From NCBI GenBank assembly GCA_041874725.1, contig CP097466.1, positions 5,146,001 to 5,210,000 on the forward strand: a stretch of 64,000 nucleotides of DNA, in the 5' to 3' direction. The notes beneath the pieces are model-generated. The model was not told the origin of the DNA. It worked only from the letters and a program-made list of their open reading frames with translations, and searched no databases. The DNA is from Duganella sp. BuS-21 (GTDB lineage: Bacteria > Pseudomonadota > Gammaproteobacteria > Burkholderiales > Burkholderiaceae_D). Below, piece by piece: positions 36,093 to 45,994 of this stretch; position 1 is the stretch's first letter; each line of letters opens with the position of its first letter. A program made the translations under genes and the position numbers.

Positions 36093-36124
36093 AAAAAAAA
36101 GGATCCTCGCGGATCCTTTTTTTT
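36093..36124. terminator. Bidirectional terminator after the PEP-CTERM gene
   Basis: AAAAAAAAGGATCC and GGATCCTTTTTTTT flank a TCGC loop, a perfect stem with U-runs in both directions, 40 bases past the stop codon. Confidence 0.9.
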
Positions 36125-36133
36125 ACCCCCAAA

Positions 36134-36159
36134 CGAAGGGGTCTGCCCCCCCCCCTTCG
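36134..36159. repeat. Hairpin with a ten-cytosine run
   Basis: CGAAGGGG (36134–36141) pairs with CCCCTTCG (36152–36159) and the loop contains part of a C10 homopolymer (36146–36155). It lies beside the terminator, before the trpA stop. The run would be prone to slippage but is outside genes. Confidence 0.6.
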
Positions 36160-36202
36160 GGTCAGCCCCCGGCCGCAGCGGTGTGCGGGTTAAAGCGGTG
36201 CC

Positions 36203-37000
36203 TCAAGCATCCAAGGCACTCCGTATGCCGGCCACGAAGGCCTGCACTGCGGCCACCGCCCCCGCCTCCCCCGCGCTTTCGATTTCCTGGATGATGCGGC
36301 TGCCGATCACCACCGCGTCGGCCACTTCCGCCACCGCCCGCGCCGTGGCGCCGTCGCGGATGCCGAAGCCTACGCCCACCGGCAATTTCACGTGCTTGCG
36401 GATCGCCGTCAAACGGCTGGCGACGTCGGCGACATCGATGTTGCCGGCGCCGGTCACGCCCTTCAACGACACGTAATAGCTGAAGCCGCCACCCACCTTG
36501 GCCACCTGGGCGATGCGCTCCTCGGTCGAGGTCGGCGCCAGCAGGAAGATCAGGTCCAGTTCGGCCGCGCGCATGGCGGCGGCGAACTCTTCGCACTCTT
36601 CCGGCGGATAGTCCACCACGATGGCGCCATCCGCGCCCACCGCCACCGATTGCTCGATGAAGGTCTTGGAACCGATGCGCTCGATCGGGTTGGCATAGCC
36701 CATCAGTACCACCGGCGTGGTCTGGTTGGTCTCACGGAACTCCGCCACGTAGGCGAACACATCCTTGATGCCGACGCCGTTGGCCAGCGCCCGCTCGCAG
36801 GCGCGCTGGATCACCGGGCCTTCGGCCATCGGATCGGAAAACGGCACGCCCAGCTCGATGATGTCGGCGCCGCCGGCCACCAGTGCGTGCATCAGCGGCA
36901 CGGTGGACGCCTTGCCCGGATCGCCGGCGGTGATGAAAGTAACGAGCGCGGTTTTGTTTTGCGCCTTCAGGGCGCTGAAAGTTGCTGCGATTTTGGACAT
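36203..37000 (-). CDS. trpA: Tryptophan synthase alpha subunit
   Basis: The 265-residue TIM barrel begins [20 protein letters not shown] and has [13 protein letters not shown], with catalytic E49. Position 60, an aspartate (alpha-D60) in the Salmonella and E. coli enzymes, is glutamate here. Other features are [22 protein letters not shown] and [11 protein letters not shown]. It splits indole-glycerol phosphate and channels indole to TrpB. A repeat lies between it and trpB upstream. Confidence 0.97.
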   Translation of the reverse strand: MSKIAATFSALKAQNKTALVTFITAGDPGKASTVPLMHALVAGGADIIELGVPFSDPMAEGPVIQRACERALANGVGIKDVFAYVAEFRETNQTTPVVLMGYANPIERIGSKTFIEQSVAVGADGAIVVDYPPEECEEFAAAMRAAELDLIFLLAPTSTEERIAQVAKVGGGFSYYVSLKGVTGAGNIDVADVASRLTAIRKHVKLPVGVGFGIRDGATARAVAEVADAVVIGSRIIQEIESAGEAGAVAAVQAFVAGIRSALDA

Positions 37001-37024
37001 GATGCTCTCTTTGATTAGTCGATC

Positions 37025-37087
37025 GTCATTCCCGCGCAGGCGGGAATCCATGGTCAGCATGGGTTCCCGCCTGCGCGGGAACGACGG
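37025..37087. repeat. REP-like paired inverted repeat, copy B
   Basis: GTCATTCCCGCGCAGGCGGG followed by AATCCATGG is mirrored, 10 bases later, by GGTTCCCGCCTGCGCGGGAA and CGACGGG. It fills the trpB–trpA gap. Confidence 0.9.
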
Positions 37088-37088
37088 G

Positions 37089-38309
37089 CTAGCTAAAGTT
37101 CAACCCCATACGCTCTGCGACCGTATGCATGTCCTTGTCACCACGGCCCGACAGGTTGGCCAAAATAATCTGATCCTTGGGCAGCGTGGCCGCCAGCTTG
37201 ACCGCGTAGGCCAGCGCATGCGACGACTCCAGCGCCGGGATGATGCCTTCGATCTGGCAGCAATCGTGGAAAGCCTGCAGCGCTTCCTGGTCCGTGATCG
37301 ACACGTACTCGGCGCGGCCGATATCCTTCAGGTAGGCGTGCTCCGGACCGACGCCCGGATAGTCCAGCCCGGCCGAGACCGAATGCGTCTCGGTGATCTG
37401 GCCGTTCTCGTCCTGCAGCAGATAGGTGCGGTTGCCGTGCAAGACGCCCGGATAGCCCTTGGTCAGCGACGCCGCGTGCTTGTCGCCGTCCAGCCCCTCG
37501 CCCGCCGCCTCCACGCCGATCAGCTTGACACTCTTCTGGTCGATGTAGGGATAGAAGATGCCCATGGCGTTGGAACCACCGCCGATGCAGGCCATCACAT
37601 AATCGGGCTGGCGACCGGTCATTTCCGGCATCTGCACCAGGCATTCCTCGCCGATCACCGACTGGAAGTCGCGCACCAGCATCGGGTAAGGATGCGGGCC
37701 GGCCACGGTGCCGATGATGTAGAAGGTGTTTTCAATATTCGTGACCCAGTCGCGCATGGCTTCGTTCAGTGCGTCCTTCAAGGTCTTGGAACCGGATTCC
37801 ACCGGCACCACGGTCGCGCCCAGCAGCTTCATGCGGTAGACGTTCTGCGCCTGGCGCTTGACGTCCTCGCTGCCCATGTAGACCACGCACTCCAGCCCGA
37901 AACGGGCGCAGATGGTGGCGGTGGCGACGCCGTGCTGACCGGCGCCGGTCTCGGCGATGATGCGCGGCTTGCCCATGCGCTTGGCCAGGAGGGCCTGGCC
38001 GATGACGTTGTTGATCTTGTGCGCGCCGGTGTGGTTCAGGTCTTCGCGCTTGAAGTAGATCTGCGCGCCGCCGGCCAGCTCGGACCAGCGCTTGGCGTGA
38101 TAAATCGGCGACGGACGGCCGACAAAGTGCTTGAGCTCGTAGCGGAATTCTTCGAGGAACTCGGGATCCTTGCTGTAGCGCAGGTAGGCTTCGTTGAGCT
38201 CGGCCAGCGCGTAGGTCAGGGTTTCGGCGACGAAGCTGCCGCCGTAGGGACCAAAGTGGCCTTTGGCGTCAGGAAGTGGGTAATCCTTGGCGTGAAACAG
38301 AGGTTGCAT
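37089..38309 (-). CDS. trpB: Tryptophan synthase beta subunit
   Basis: The 406-residue PLP enzyme has [12 protein letters not shown] near the start, the PLP lysine K98 in [22 protein letters not shown], and the phosphate-binding [11 protein letters not shown]. It condenses indole and serine to tryptophan. Its start lies 41 bases inside the 3' end of trpF, so the genes are tightly coupled. AGG upstream of ATG 38309 and the conserved start [14 protein letters not shown] support the call. Confidence 0.98.
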   Translation of the reverse strand: MQPLFHAKDYPLPDAKGHFGPYGGSFVAETLTYALAELNEAYLRYSKDPEFLEEFRYELKHFVGRPSPIYHAKRWSELAGGAQIYFKREDLNHTGAHKINNVIGQALLAKRMGKPRIIAETGAGQHGVATATICARFGLECVVYMGSEDVKRQAQNVYRMKLLGATVVPVESGSKTLKDALNEAMRDWVTNIENTFYIIGTVAGPHPYPMLVRDFQSVIGEECLVQMPEMTGRQPDYVMACIGGGSNAMGIFYPYIDQKSVKLIGVEAAGEGLDGDKHAASLTKGYPGVLHGNRTYLLQDENGQITETHSVSAGLDYPGVGPEHAYLKDIGRAEYVSITDQEALQAFHDCCQIEGIIPALESSHALAYAVKLAATLPKDQIILANLSGRGDKDMHTVAERMGLNFS

Positions 38310-38982
38310 GATGGGCTGCGCTTTCTAAAATGGTATCTCCCGCCCGCACCGCCGCAACAAAGTCGGCGATCTTGCGGGCATCCTTGATTCCCTTGGACGC
38401 CTCGACACCAGAGCTGATGTCGACGGCGTAGGGGCGTACACCTGCCACCGCGTCAGTCGCGTTGTGTACGCTCAAGCCACCACTTAAAACGACCCGAGGC
38501 GCGAGATCTTTTGGAATGAGAGACCAATCAAAACCCTTTCCTGCGCCACCGTAAGCATCCACATAGGTATCCAGCAACAGGCTGGTGAACAAGGGACTGG
38601 CGGCGCGGTTTGCCTGTTCGTATTCTAGCAGTTCATCCGGGCGCGTGTCAGGCTTGACGCGAAACACCTTCAGATACTGTCGTCCGGCGGCTGCGGCGAT
38701 GGCGGCGCCCTGCTCCACCGTCTCATCGCCATGCAGTTGCAGCAATGACAATGGCGCCACGCGCACCACGGCCGCCACCTCCTCCGGCGTGGCGTTGACG
38801 AACAGGCCGACGCAGGCAATGAAGGGCTGCACGGCGGCGATCAGCTCGGCCGCCCGCTGCGGCGTGACATAGCGCGGGCTTTTCGGATAGAACACGAAAC
38901 CGATCGCATCCGCGCCGGCGGCCACCACGGCCTGCATGTCTTCCTCGCGGGTCAGGCCGCAGATTTTGATACGGGTGCGCAT
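38269..38982 (-). CDS. trpF: Phosphoribosylanthranilate isomerase
   Basis: The 237-residue TIM barrel starts [15 protein letters not shown], with the catalytic cysteine in KICGLT, then [27 protein letters not shown] and [15 protein letters not shown]. It converts PRA to CdRP in tryptophan synthesis. It is about 20 residues longer at the C-terminus than typical because the frame runs into trpB. It follows truA by 12 bases. Confidence 0.97.
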   Translation of the reverse strand: MRTRIKICGLTREEDMQAVVAAGADAIGFVFYPKSPRYVTPQRAAELIAAVQPFIACVGLFVNATPEEVAAVVRVAPLSLLQLHGDETVEQGAAIAAAAGRQYLKVFRVKPDTRPDELLEYEQANRAASPLFTSLLLDTYVDAYGGAGKGFDWSLIPKDLAPRVVLSGGLSVHNATDAVAGVRPYAVDISSGVEASKGIKDARKIADFVAAVRAGDTILESAAHHATSVSRQGLPTS

Positions 38983-38994
38983 GCTTCCATCCTT

Positions 38995-39798
38995 TTAGAA
39001 CCAGGGCAGCCCGCTGGTGGTTTCCAGCGGCAGTCCCCATTTTTCATCGTAATCGATCTTGGCCAGGTACAGGCCGTCGGGCATGAAGGTGGGCGCGGCC
39101 AGGCTGCGGTTCTTCGACGCCAGCAGCTCGGCCATCCAGCCCGGCTCCTCGCGGCCCTGGCCGATGTAGACCAGCGAACCGACCACATTGCGCACCATGT
39201 GGTGCAGGAAGGCGCTGGCCTTCAGGCTGAACACGATCAGGTCGCCATGGCGGCGCACCTGCACCGCGTGCATCAGCTTGACCGGCGACTTGGCCTGGCA
39301 TTGCGCGGCACGGAAGGTGCTGAAATCGTGCGTGCCGACCAGCGCCTGGGCTGCTTCCTGCATGCGCTCCACGTCCAGCGGCCAGTGATAGAAACCGGCG
39401 CGGCCGTGGAGCAGCGGCGAACGCGTGGAGTGGTTGTACAGCACGTAGTGGTAAGTGCGGGCGCGGGCGCTGAAGCGGGCGTGGAAAAAGTCGTCCACGC
39501 CGGGATCGCCGTCAAGCTCCTTGGCCCAACGCACGCAGATCGATGGCGGCAGGAAGGCGTTGATGCCGCGCACCCAGGAGTGCGGCACACGGGTCAGCTC
39601 GGTATCGAAATGGACCACCTGCTCGGACGCATGCACGCCGGCGTCCGTGCGGCCGGCACAGGTCGTGGCCAGCGGCACCGTGGCGAACGACTGCAGCGCC
39701 TGCTCCAGTTTGTTCTGCACGGTCAGGCCGCTGTCCTGTTTCTGGTATCCCTGCCAGGCCTGGCCGTCGTACTGAAGCCCGATTGCTATCCGTTTCAC
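38995..39798 (-). CDS. truA: tRNA pseudouridine(38–40) synthase TruA
   Basis: The 267-residue protein has GLQYDGQAWQGYQKQ, the catalytic aspartate in AGRTDAGVHASEQVVHFD, and FLHHMVRNVVGSLVYIGQG near the C-terminus. It modifies uridines in the tRNA anticodon arm. A GTG at 39798 gives the family-standard start (M)KRIAIGLQYDG; another GTG five codons upstream cannot be excluded. Its place between fimV and trpF is conserved in related bacteria. Confidence 0.96.
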   Translation of the reverse strand: MKRIAIGLQYDGQAWQGYQKQDSGLTVQNKLEQALQSFATVPLATTCAGRTDAGVHASEQVVHFDTELTRVPHSWVRGINAFLPPSICVRWAKELDGDPGVDDFFHARFSARARTYHYVLYNHSTRSPLLHGRAGFYHWPLDVERMQEAAQALVGTHDFSTFRAAQCQAKSPVKLMHAVQVRRHGDLIVFSLKASAFLHHMVRNVVGSLVYIGQGREEPGWMAELLASKNRSLAAPTFMPDGLYLAKIDYDEKWGLPLETTSGLPWF

Positions 39799-39847
39799 TA
39801 CTGCCCAATCCACAAGTCTGAATCAGCCATTATATAACGGCGCTGAA

Positions 39848-42604
39848 TTAGCTCAGCTGGGCCTTCATGGCGTTGGCCTTGGCGATCTGCTCGTCGCTGC
39901 CGCCGCGCAGGACTTCGTCCAGCAGCTCGCGCGCGCCTTCCTTGTCGCCGATTTCCTGATAGGCGATCGCCAGATCCAGCTTGGTGTCCATTTCCATGTG
40001 GTGCGCGGACAGCGGCTCGTTGCTGCCGGAAGATGCCGGTGCCGTATCGGCCGAGGCCGTTGCCGGTGCGGAGTCGCCAAAGCTGTCCAGGTCCAGGTCG
40101 ATGCTCGACAGGTCGAACTCCGGTGCGGCCGGTGGCGGCGCGGCGGTGATGTTTTCCACTTCGGCCGGCAGTTCAAGGCTGGTGTCGAAGTCCAGCGGTG
40201 CGGCCGGCGCTTTCGGCGGCTCGGTCAAGGCCGGCACTTCCGGAATATCGAAGCCAGCCAGGTCCAGGTCGAGCGGATCGGTGGCGGCCGAAGGCTTGGT
40301 GTCGGCGGTCTGCGTGGCCGAGGCCGGCAGGTCGAGGCCGAAGTCCATGCTCATGTCGTCGGTCGGGGCCGGCATTTCGATGGCCGGCGCCGCTGCGGCG
40401 ACCGGCTCGAAGCTGAGGCCACCCAGGTCGAAGTCCATCAGGTTGTCGGTTTCGGCGGCCACCGAGGCCGGCGAGATCGAGGCGTCGGCCGCCTGCGGCA
40501 GCGCGGTGTCCATGTCGGCGTCGAAGTCGAGCGGGTCGGTGGAGATGGTTGGAATCGCGGCCGGCGCCGGTGCGGCGTCGCGGCTAAGGTCCAGATCCAG
40601 CGCCGACGGTTCGGCCGGCGCGTAGGTGCTGGCGGCATCGCTACTGAAATCGCTACTGAAATCGTTGCTGAAATCCTTGCTGAAATCGCTGCCGAAGTCC
40701 GGCGCGGCCGCAGCCGCAACCCCACCGGCCGCAGCGGCTGCCGCCACCGCCGGCGCGGCGCCGAACTGCGCATCGCCGCCATCCTTGCCCATGGTGTACA
40801 GCGGATTGCTCGGATCGATGCCACGGCCCATGGTGACGGCCTGCTCCCACTCGTCGCCCTGGCCACGGGTCAGCGCATACAGTTCCGACGCCTGGGTCTC
40901 GAACGAACGCGCATCCTTGCGGGCCACATAAATTTCCAGCAGCTTCAGGCGCACGGCGTGGCGCTCCGGATGGGTGCGCAGCGCTTCCTTCAGGATCTCT
41001 TCGGCCTGGGCGTCGCGGCCGTAGGCGATGTACACATCGGCTTCCGCCACCGGATCGACTTCATTGGTATCGAGCTGGCTGGCCGAGGGCGCGAAGTTGG
41101 AATTGAACACGCTGTTGTTGGTGTCCACGCTCTGGCCGCCAGCGTCGGCGATCAGCGGGGTCGGCGCCGGCAGCGCGGTCTCGCCCAGGATGGACGATTC
41201 CTCCTGCGGCACCACGAATTTCTTGCGGCGGCGCGACGCCATGATGCCCAGCGCGCCCAGCAGCACGGCCGCCGCGGCCGCGCCCACGTAGGTGATGTTG
41301 TCCATCAGGATTTCGAACAGGCTAGGCTCGACCAGCTTCTTCGGCGGCAGCACCAGCGTACGCTTCGGTTTGACCTCGGCCGGCGTGTTGTCGATGACCG
41401 GCGCGCTGGCGGCCACTTCCGGCGCCGGCTTGACGTCGGCGGCGGCCTTGTTCTTCAGGGCCATCAGCTTCTCAAGGTCGTTGACGTTCTTTTCCAGTTC
41501 CTTGACGCGGCTGGCCGCTTCATCGACCTGCTTCTGCTTGGCGAGCTTTTCTTCCGCCACCGCCGCCGCGCCGGTCTTGCCCTGTTGCGGCGCGGCGGCG
41601 GCGGTGGCCTTGGACAAGGTCAGCTTATCCTTGGCGGTATTGGTGGCGGTCGGTTTCTCTTCGACCTTGGCCGTGATCTTGCCCGATACATTCTGCGAGG
41701 CGTCCGGCTCGGCGCTTGCCGGCGCGGCGGCAACCTGGCCGGCCAGTTTGGCGCGGTAGGCGTTGAAGTCGGCCGCGTGCGCGACCACCACGCTGCGTGC
41801 CTCGCCTTCACCGCCGCCGTTGCTGCGAATGGCGTCCGCATCCGGCACCGCCAGGATCTGGCCCGATTTAAGGCGGTTCATATTGCTGCCGCTGAACGCT
41901 TCCGGATTGGCGCGGTACAGCGCCACCAGCATCATGTCCAGCGACACATCCACCGGCTTGACCTGGTTGGCGATGCGGGTCAGGTTGTCGCCGGCCTTGA
42001 CGGCGTATTCGCTGGCGGCGGCCTTGGCCGGCGCGGCCGGGCGTGCCACCGGGGCCGGCTGCGCTGCGGCAGGCGCCGGCGCCGGCGTTTGAGTGTGTGC
42101 TGGGGCAGGAACTGCTGGCGCGGCCGCCGGGCGGTTGCCCAGGTCCACCGGCGCGGTCACTTGCGGCGCTTGCGTGGCGCGCAGGTCGGGCGGGTCCAGC
42201 AGGAAGGTGTACTCGCGGACCATGCGGCCGCCGGTCCAGCTCAACTCCAGCAACATGTCGACGAAGGGTTCGTTGATCGGCTGGCTGGAGCTGATCTTGA
42301 TGAGCTGCTTGCCGTTGCGCTGTTCAATGTCGAAACGCAGCGACAGCAGCGCCGGATTGAAATCGATATTCGCGCTGCGGAAAGCCTCGATCGGCGCCAG
42401 CTTGGCGATCAAGGCGCTGGCCTCATCCTGGGTGACGGCGGTCAATTCGATCTCCGCCCGCAGCGGCTGCCCCAGTGCGGACAGGACGGTCAGCTTGCCC
42501 AGTCCCGCTGCATTTGCAGACGCCGCCAACAGCACAGTACTGGCCACCGCGCTGGTGATGGACTTCAACGCGAACGAGACATAAGGGCGATGGTGTACTG
42601 GCAT
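39848..42604 (-). CDS. fimV: FimV/TspA family peptidoglycan-binding protein
   Basis: The 918-residue protein has a signal sequence, the FimV N-terminal domain (GLGKLTVLSALGQPLRAEIEL), a LysM module (about 200–250, YAVKAGDNLTRIANQV), a coiled coil (about 365–395), one membrane helix (about 440–465) and a long acidic Ala/Asp/Leu-rich cytoplasmic region. The C-terminal LDLAIAYQEIGDKEGARELLDEV, split by a turn, is the conserved FimV C-domain with a TPR-like fold. FimV organises the cell pole and type IV pili and affects cAMP signalling in Pseudomonas. The start at 42604 is chosen because the signal peptide begins there. Confidence 0.93.
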   Translation of the reverse strand: MPVHHRPYVSFALKSITSAVASTVLLAASANAAGLGKLTVLSALGQPLRAEIELTAVTQDEASALIAKLAPIEAFRSANIDFNPALLSLRFDIEQRNGKQLIKISSSQPINEPFVDMLLELSWTGGRMVREYTFLLDPPDLRATQAPQVTAPVDLGNRPAAAPAVPAPAHTQTPAPAPAAAQPAPVARPAAPAKAAASEYAVKAGDNLTRIANQVKPVDVSLDMMLVALYRANPEAFSGSNMNRLKSGQILAVPDADAIRSNGGGEGEARSVVVAHAADFNAYRAKLAGQVAAAPASAEPDASQNVSGKITAKVEEKPTATNTAKDKLTLSKATAAAAPQQGKTGAAAVAEEKLAKQKQVDEAASRVKELEKNVNDLEKLMALKNKAAADVKPAPEVAASAPVIDNTPAEVKPKRTLVLPPKKLVEPSLFEILMDNITYVGAAAAAVLLGALGIMASRRRKKFVVPQEESSILGETALPAPTPLIADAGGQSVDTNNSVFNSNFAPSASQLDTNEVDPVAEADVYIAYGRDAQAEEILKEALRTHPERHAVRLKLLEIYVARKDARSFETQASELYALTRGQGDEWEQAVTMGRGIDPSNPLYTMGKDGGDAQFGAAPAVAAAAAAGGVAAAAAPDFGSDFSKDFSNDFSSDFSSDAASTYAPAEPSALDLDLSRDAAPAPAAIPTISTDPLDFDADMDTALPQAADASISPASVAAETDNLMDFDLGGLSFEPVAAAAPAIEMPAPTDDMSMDFGLDLPASATQTADTKPSAATDPLDLDLAGFDIPEVPALTEPPKAPAAPLDFDTSLELPAEVENITAAPPPAAPEFDLSSIDLDLDSFGDSAPATASADTAPASSGSNEPLSAHHMEMDTKLDLAIAYQEIGDKEGARELLDEVLRGGSDEQIAKANAMKAQLS

Positions 42605-42714
42605 AGTGGGGCGTTTTTTTATGATTGTCAGAGAGAAAATGTTACTTTCCCGGATATACCAACATAACATCATGCTTAGGAGCATGCAAGCTTTGCACCA
42701 CTGTAAACCAACAA

Positions 42715-42754
42715 AAGGGCTTTCCCCTATGAGAACACCTAGGAAAAAGCCCTT
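42715..42754 (-). terminator. Possible terminator downstream of asd
   Basis: AAGGGCTTT (42715–42723) and AAAGCCCTT (42746–42754) pair around a 22-base loop, on the 3' side of asd. The U-run is short (four), so termination may be partial. A second small hairpin, CATGCT/AGCATG, lies at 42671–42686. Confidence 0.5.
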
Positions 42755-42773
42755 CTCTTGTGCGAATTAAGAC

Positions 42774-43901
42774 TTACTGATCCAGCACGATGCGCAACAT
42801 GCGGCGCAGCGGTTCAGCCGCGCCCCACAGCAACTGGTCGCCGACGGTGAAGGCCGACAGGTATTCCGGCCCCATGCTCATCTTGCGCAGGCGGCCGACC
42901 GGGATCGTCAGGCTGCCGGTGACGGCGGCCGGCGACAGGTCTTTCATCGACGCTTCGCGGGTGTTCGGCACCACTTTGGCCCACTGGTTGGCCGACGCGA
43001 TGATGTCGGTGATCTCGTCCAGCGGCACATCCTTGTTCAGCTTGATGGTCAGCGCTTGCGAGTGGCAACGCATGGCGCCGATGCGCACGCACAGGCCGTC
43101 GACTGGAATGACTTTTGAGCCGAAGTCTGGACCCAGGCCCAGGATCTTGTTGGTCTCGGCGCCGGCTTTCCACTCTTCCTTCGACTGGCCGTTGCCCAGG
43201 TCCTTGTCGATCCATGGGATCAGATTGCCGGCCAGCGGCACGCCGAACTGCTTGGTCTCGTCGGCGCTCAGGCCGTGCTGGGTGGCCAGCACCTGACGGT
43301 CGATTTCCAGGATGGCCGATGCAGGATCGTCCAGCAGCGGCTTGATGGCGCCGTTGATGGTGCCGAACTGGGTCAGCAGTTCACGCATGTGCTGCGCGCC
43401 GCCGCCCGATGCCGCCTGGTAGGTCATGGAGGTCATCCAGTCGACCAGGCCGTGCTGGAACAGGCCGCCCAGGCCGATCAGCATGCACGACACCGTGCAG
43501 TTGCCGCCGATGAAGTTCTTCACGCCCTTGCCCAGCGCGTCCTTGATCACGTGCATATTGACCGGGTCCAGCACGATGACCGCGTCTTGGTCCATGCGCA
43601 GGGTCGACGCGGCGTCGATCCAGTAGCCGTTCCAGCCGGCCGCGCGCAGTTTCGGGAACACTTCGGTGGTGTAGTCGCCGCCCTGGCACGAGATGATGAT
43701 CTCGCACTTTTTCAGTTCGTCGATATCGGTGGCGCTTTTCAGTTTGGTTTCATTCTTGGCCATCGCCGGGGCGTTGCCGCCCGGGTTAGAGGTGGTGAAG
43801 AACACCGGTTCGATATGGGCGAAATCGCCCTCTTCCTGCATGCGCTGCATCAGGACCGAACCTACCATACCGCGCCAACCTACCAAGCCTACGAGTTTCA
43901 T
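42774..43901 (-). CDS. asd: Aspartate-semialdehyde dehydrogenase
   Basis: The 375-residue enzyme has the NADP-binding [17 protein letters not shown] and the active-site C135 in [10 protein letters not shown]. The length and the GNCTVS context match the gamma/beta-proteobacterial form. It converts aspartyl phosphate to the semialdehyde for lysine, threonine, methionine and diaminopimelate. It lies between leuB and fimV; a repeat separates it from leuB. Confidence 0.98.
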   Translation of the reverse strand: MKLVGLVGWRGMVGSVLMQRMQEEGDFAHIEPVFFTTSNPGGNAPAMAKNETKLKSATDIDELKKCEIIISCQGGDYTTEVFPKLRAAGWNGYWIDAASTLRMDQDAVIVLDPVNMHVIKDALGKGVKNFIGGNCTVSCMLIGLGGLFQHGLVDWMTSMTYQAASGGGAQHMRELLTQFGTINGAIKPLLDDPASAILEIDRQVLATQHGLSADETKQFGVPLAGNLIPWIDKDLGNGQSKEEWKAGAETNKILGLGPDFGSKVIPVDGLCVRIGAMRCHSQALTIKLNKDVPLDEITDIIASANQWAKVVPNTREASMKDLSPAAVTGSLTIPVGRLRKMSMGPEYLSAFTVGDQLLWGAAEPLRRMLRIVLDQ

Positions 43902-43923
43902 TTTTGCTCTTCCTTATAATTTC

Positions 43924-43993
43924 GTCGCTCCCGCGCAGGCGGGAGCCTATAGAACGCTTGCTCATCATGGATTCCCGCTTGCGCGGGAACGAC
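43924..43993. repeat. REP-like paired inverted repeat, copy C
   Basis: GTCGCTCCCGCGCAGGCGGG at the left and ATTCCCGCTTGCGCGGGAAC at the right are inverted, with about 24 bases between. The left end diverges from the others (GCTCCC for ATTCCC). It fills the leuB–asd gap. Confidence 0.88.
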
Positions 43994-43994
43994 C

Positions 43995-45065
43995 TCAGGC
44001 CAGCGCTTTAACGACAGCGTCGCCCATCTCTTCGGTCCCCACCTTGGTGGTGCCTGCTTCGTAGATGTCGGCGGTGCGCAGGCCTAGTGCCAGCACCTTT
44101 TTGACGGCGGTCTCGATGCGATCGGCCTGCTCGGCCTTGTTCAGCGAGAAGCGCAGCATCATGGCGGCCGACAGGATGGTTGCCAGCGGATTGGCGATGC
44201 CCTTACCGGCGATGTCCGGCGCCGAACCGTGCGACGGTTCGTACAGGCCCTTGTTGTTGGCGTCCAGCGAAGCGGAAGGCAGCATGCCGATCGAACCGGT
44301 CAGCATGGCGGCCGCGTCCGACAGTATGTCGCCGAACATATTGCCGGTGACGATGACGTCGAACTTCTTCGGCGCGCGCACCAGTTGCATGGCGGCGTTG
44401 TCGACGTACATGTGGTCCAGCGCCACGTCCGGATAGTCCTTGTGGACGTCGGTTACGATGTCTTTCCAGAACTGGAAGGTCTCCAGCACATTGGCCTTGT
44501 CCACCGAGGTCAGGCGCTTGCCGCGCTTTTGCGCCGCCTGGAACGCCACGTGGGCGATGCGGCGGATTTCACCTTCGGCATAGCGCATGGTGTCGAAGCC
44601 TTCGCGCTGGCCTTTGAACGGGCCGTCCGGGCATACACGCACGCCGCGCGGCTGGCCGAAGTAAATATCGCCGGTCAGTTCGCGCACGATCAGGATGTCC
44701 AGGCCGGAGACGATTTCCGGTTTCAGGGTCGAGGCGTTGGCCAGCTCAGGATACAGGATGGCCGGACGCAGGTTGCCGAACAGGCCGAGGTTCTTGCGCA
44801 GGCCCAGAATGGCTTGCTCGGGACGCAGCGGACGGTCCAGCGTGTCGTACTTCCAGTCGCCGACGGCGCCGAACAGCACGGCGTCCGCGTCCTGGGCCAG
44901 CTTGAGCGTGGCTTCCGGCAGCGGGTGGCCGCTGGCTTCGTAGCCGGCGCCGCCGACCGGCGCGGTTTCCATCTCGAATTGCTCGCCCAGCACATTCAGT
45001 ACCTTGACTGCCTGCGTGACGATTTCCGGGCCGATGCCGTCGCCCGGGAGGATTGCGATTTTCAT
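43995..45065 (-). CDS. leuB: 3-isopropylmalate dehydrogenase
   Basis: The 356-residue protein begins [16 protein letters not shown] and has [29 protein letters not shown] and the NAD-binding [18 protein letters not shown]. It oxidatively decarboxylates 3-isopropylmalate in leucine synthesis. It follows leuD by ten bases. Length and all motifs are standard. Confidence 0.98.
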   Translation of the reverse strand: MKIAILPGDGIGPEIVTQAVKVLNVLGEQFEMETAPVGGAGYEASGHPLPEATLKLAQDADAVLFGAVGDWKYDTLDRPLRPEQAILGLRKNLGLFGNLRPAILYPELANASTLKPEIVSGLDILIVRELTGDIYFGQPRGVRVCPDGPFKGQREGFDTMRYAEGEIRRIAHVAFQAAQKRGKRLTSVDKANVLETFQFWKDIVTDVHKDYPDVALDHMYVDNAAMQLVRAPKKFDVIVTGNMFGDILSDAAAMLTGSIGMLPSASLDANNKGLYEPSHGSAPDIAGKGIANPLATILSAAMMLRFSLNKAEQADRIETAVKKVLALGLRTADIYEAGTTKVGTEEMGDAVVKALA

Positions 45066-45075
45066 AGTTCTATCT

Positions 45076-45723
45076 TTAGATGACGTTAGCCAACCAGGGT
45101 TGGTTTGCCAGATGGCGCTCTTCGAAGCTGCGGATGGTGTCGGCGTGGCGCAGGGTCAGGCCGATATCGTCGAGTCCGTTCATCAGGCAATATTTGCGGA
45201 AGGCGTCGATCTCGAAGGGATAGGAGATGCTGCCATTGCTGGTGGAAATGCGTTGCTGCTCAAGGTCGACCACCAGTTTGTATCCGGGGAAGGCCTTGAC
45301 TTCGTTGAACAGATGATCGATCTGCGCTTCGGTCAATACGATCGGCAGCAAGCCGCTCTTGAAACAGTTGTTGAAGAAGATGTCGGCAAACGACGGCGCC
45401 AGCACGGCGCGGAAGCCGTATTGGTCGAGCGCCCACGGCGCGTGTTCGCGCGAGGAGCCGCAGCCGAAATTCTTGCGGGTCAGCAGGATCGACGCGCCCT
45501 GGTAGCGCGCTTCGTTCAGCACGAAGTCCGGGTTCAGCGGACGCTGGCTGTTGTCCATGCCCGGTTCGCCGTGGTCCAGGTAACGCCATTCGTCGAACAG
45601 GTTGGGACCGAAGCCGGTGCGGTGGATGGACTTCAGGAACTGCTTTGGAATGATGGCGTCGGTATCGACGTTGGCGCGGTCCAGCGGCGCGACCAGTCCT
45701 TCATAAATCGTAAATTTTTCCAT
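45076..45723 (-). CDS. leuD: 3-isopropylmalate dehydratase small subunit
   Basis: The 215-residue swivelling-domain protein has the family motif [19 protein letters not shown] and [13 protein letters not shown] near the N-terminus. With LeuC it isomerises 2- to 3-isopropylmalate. It is separated from leuC by the entericidin gene and a repeat, the usual layout for this order. Confidence 0.98.
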   Translation of the reverse strand: MEKFTIYEGLVAPLDRANVDTDAIIPKQFLKSIHRTGFGPNLFDEWRYLDHGEPGMDNSQRPLNPDFVLNEARYQGASILLTRKNFGCGSSREHAPWALDQYGFRAVLAPSFADIFFNNCFKSGLLPIVLTEAQIDHLFNEVKAFPGYKLVVDLEQQRISTSNGSISYPFEIDAFRKYCLMNGLDDIGLTLRHADTIRSFEERHLANQPWLANVI

Positions 45724-45759
45724 GGTCTTTACTTGTTAGCGACACCGCGCCGCCACCGC

Positions 45760-45822
45760 GTCATTCCCGCGCAGGCGGGAATCCCTACTCGGCATGGGTC
45801 CCCGCCTGCGCGGGGACGACGG
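45760..45822. repeat. REP-like paired inverted repeat, copy D
   Basis: GTCATTCCCGCGCAGGCGGG followed by AATCCC is mirrored, after 12 bases, by GGTCCCCGCCTGCGCGGGGA and CGACGG. It lies between the entericidin gene and leuD. Confidence 0.9.
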
Positions 45823-45845
45823 TGGCGGCGCTGGCCTCAATGCTG

Positions 45846-45968
45846 TTAATGGCCCGCGGCGCCCTGCACCGCCTGGCCGGCTTTCTGGACATCCTTGCCT
45901 ACGCCGGCAATGGTGTTGCAGCCGGTGATAGCGATAGCGAGGAGAGTCAGAGCGATCAGTTTTTTCAT
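45846..45968 (-). CDS. Entericidin A/B family lipoprotein
   Basis: A 40-residue product, too short for most gene callers: MKKLIALTLLAIAITGCNT is a lipoprotein signal with the lipobox ITGC at residues 14–17, followed by a small Gly/Ala/Lys/Gln-rich mature part (AGVGKDVQKAGQAVQGAA). This matches entericidins, small cell-envelope lipoproteins of disputed toxin or antidote function. The gene lies 26 bases downstream of leuC; the leuC–entericidin–leuD order is widespread in Burkholderiales. Confidence 0.9.
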   Translation of the reverse strand: MKKLIALTLLAIAITGCNTIAGVGKDVQKAGQAVQGAAGH

Positions 45969-45994
45969 GGTGGTTTCCCGATGGATAATGGGTG

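Noticed and set aside
39998..42667. 889-codon open frame on the plus strand
   Set aside because: Shadow of fimV; composition is Arg/Gly/His-rich with no domain.
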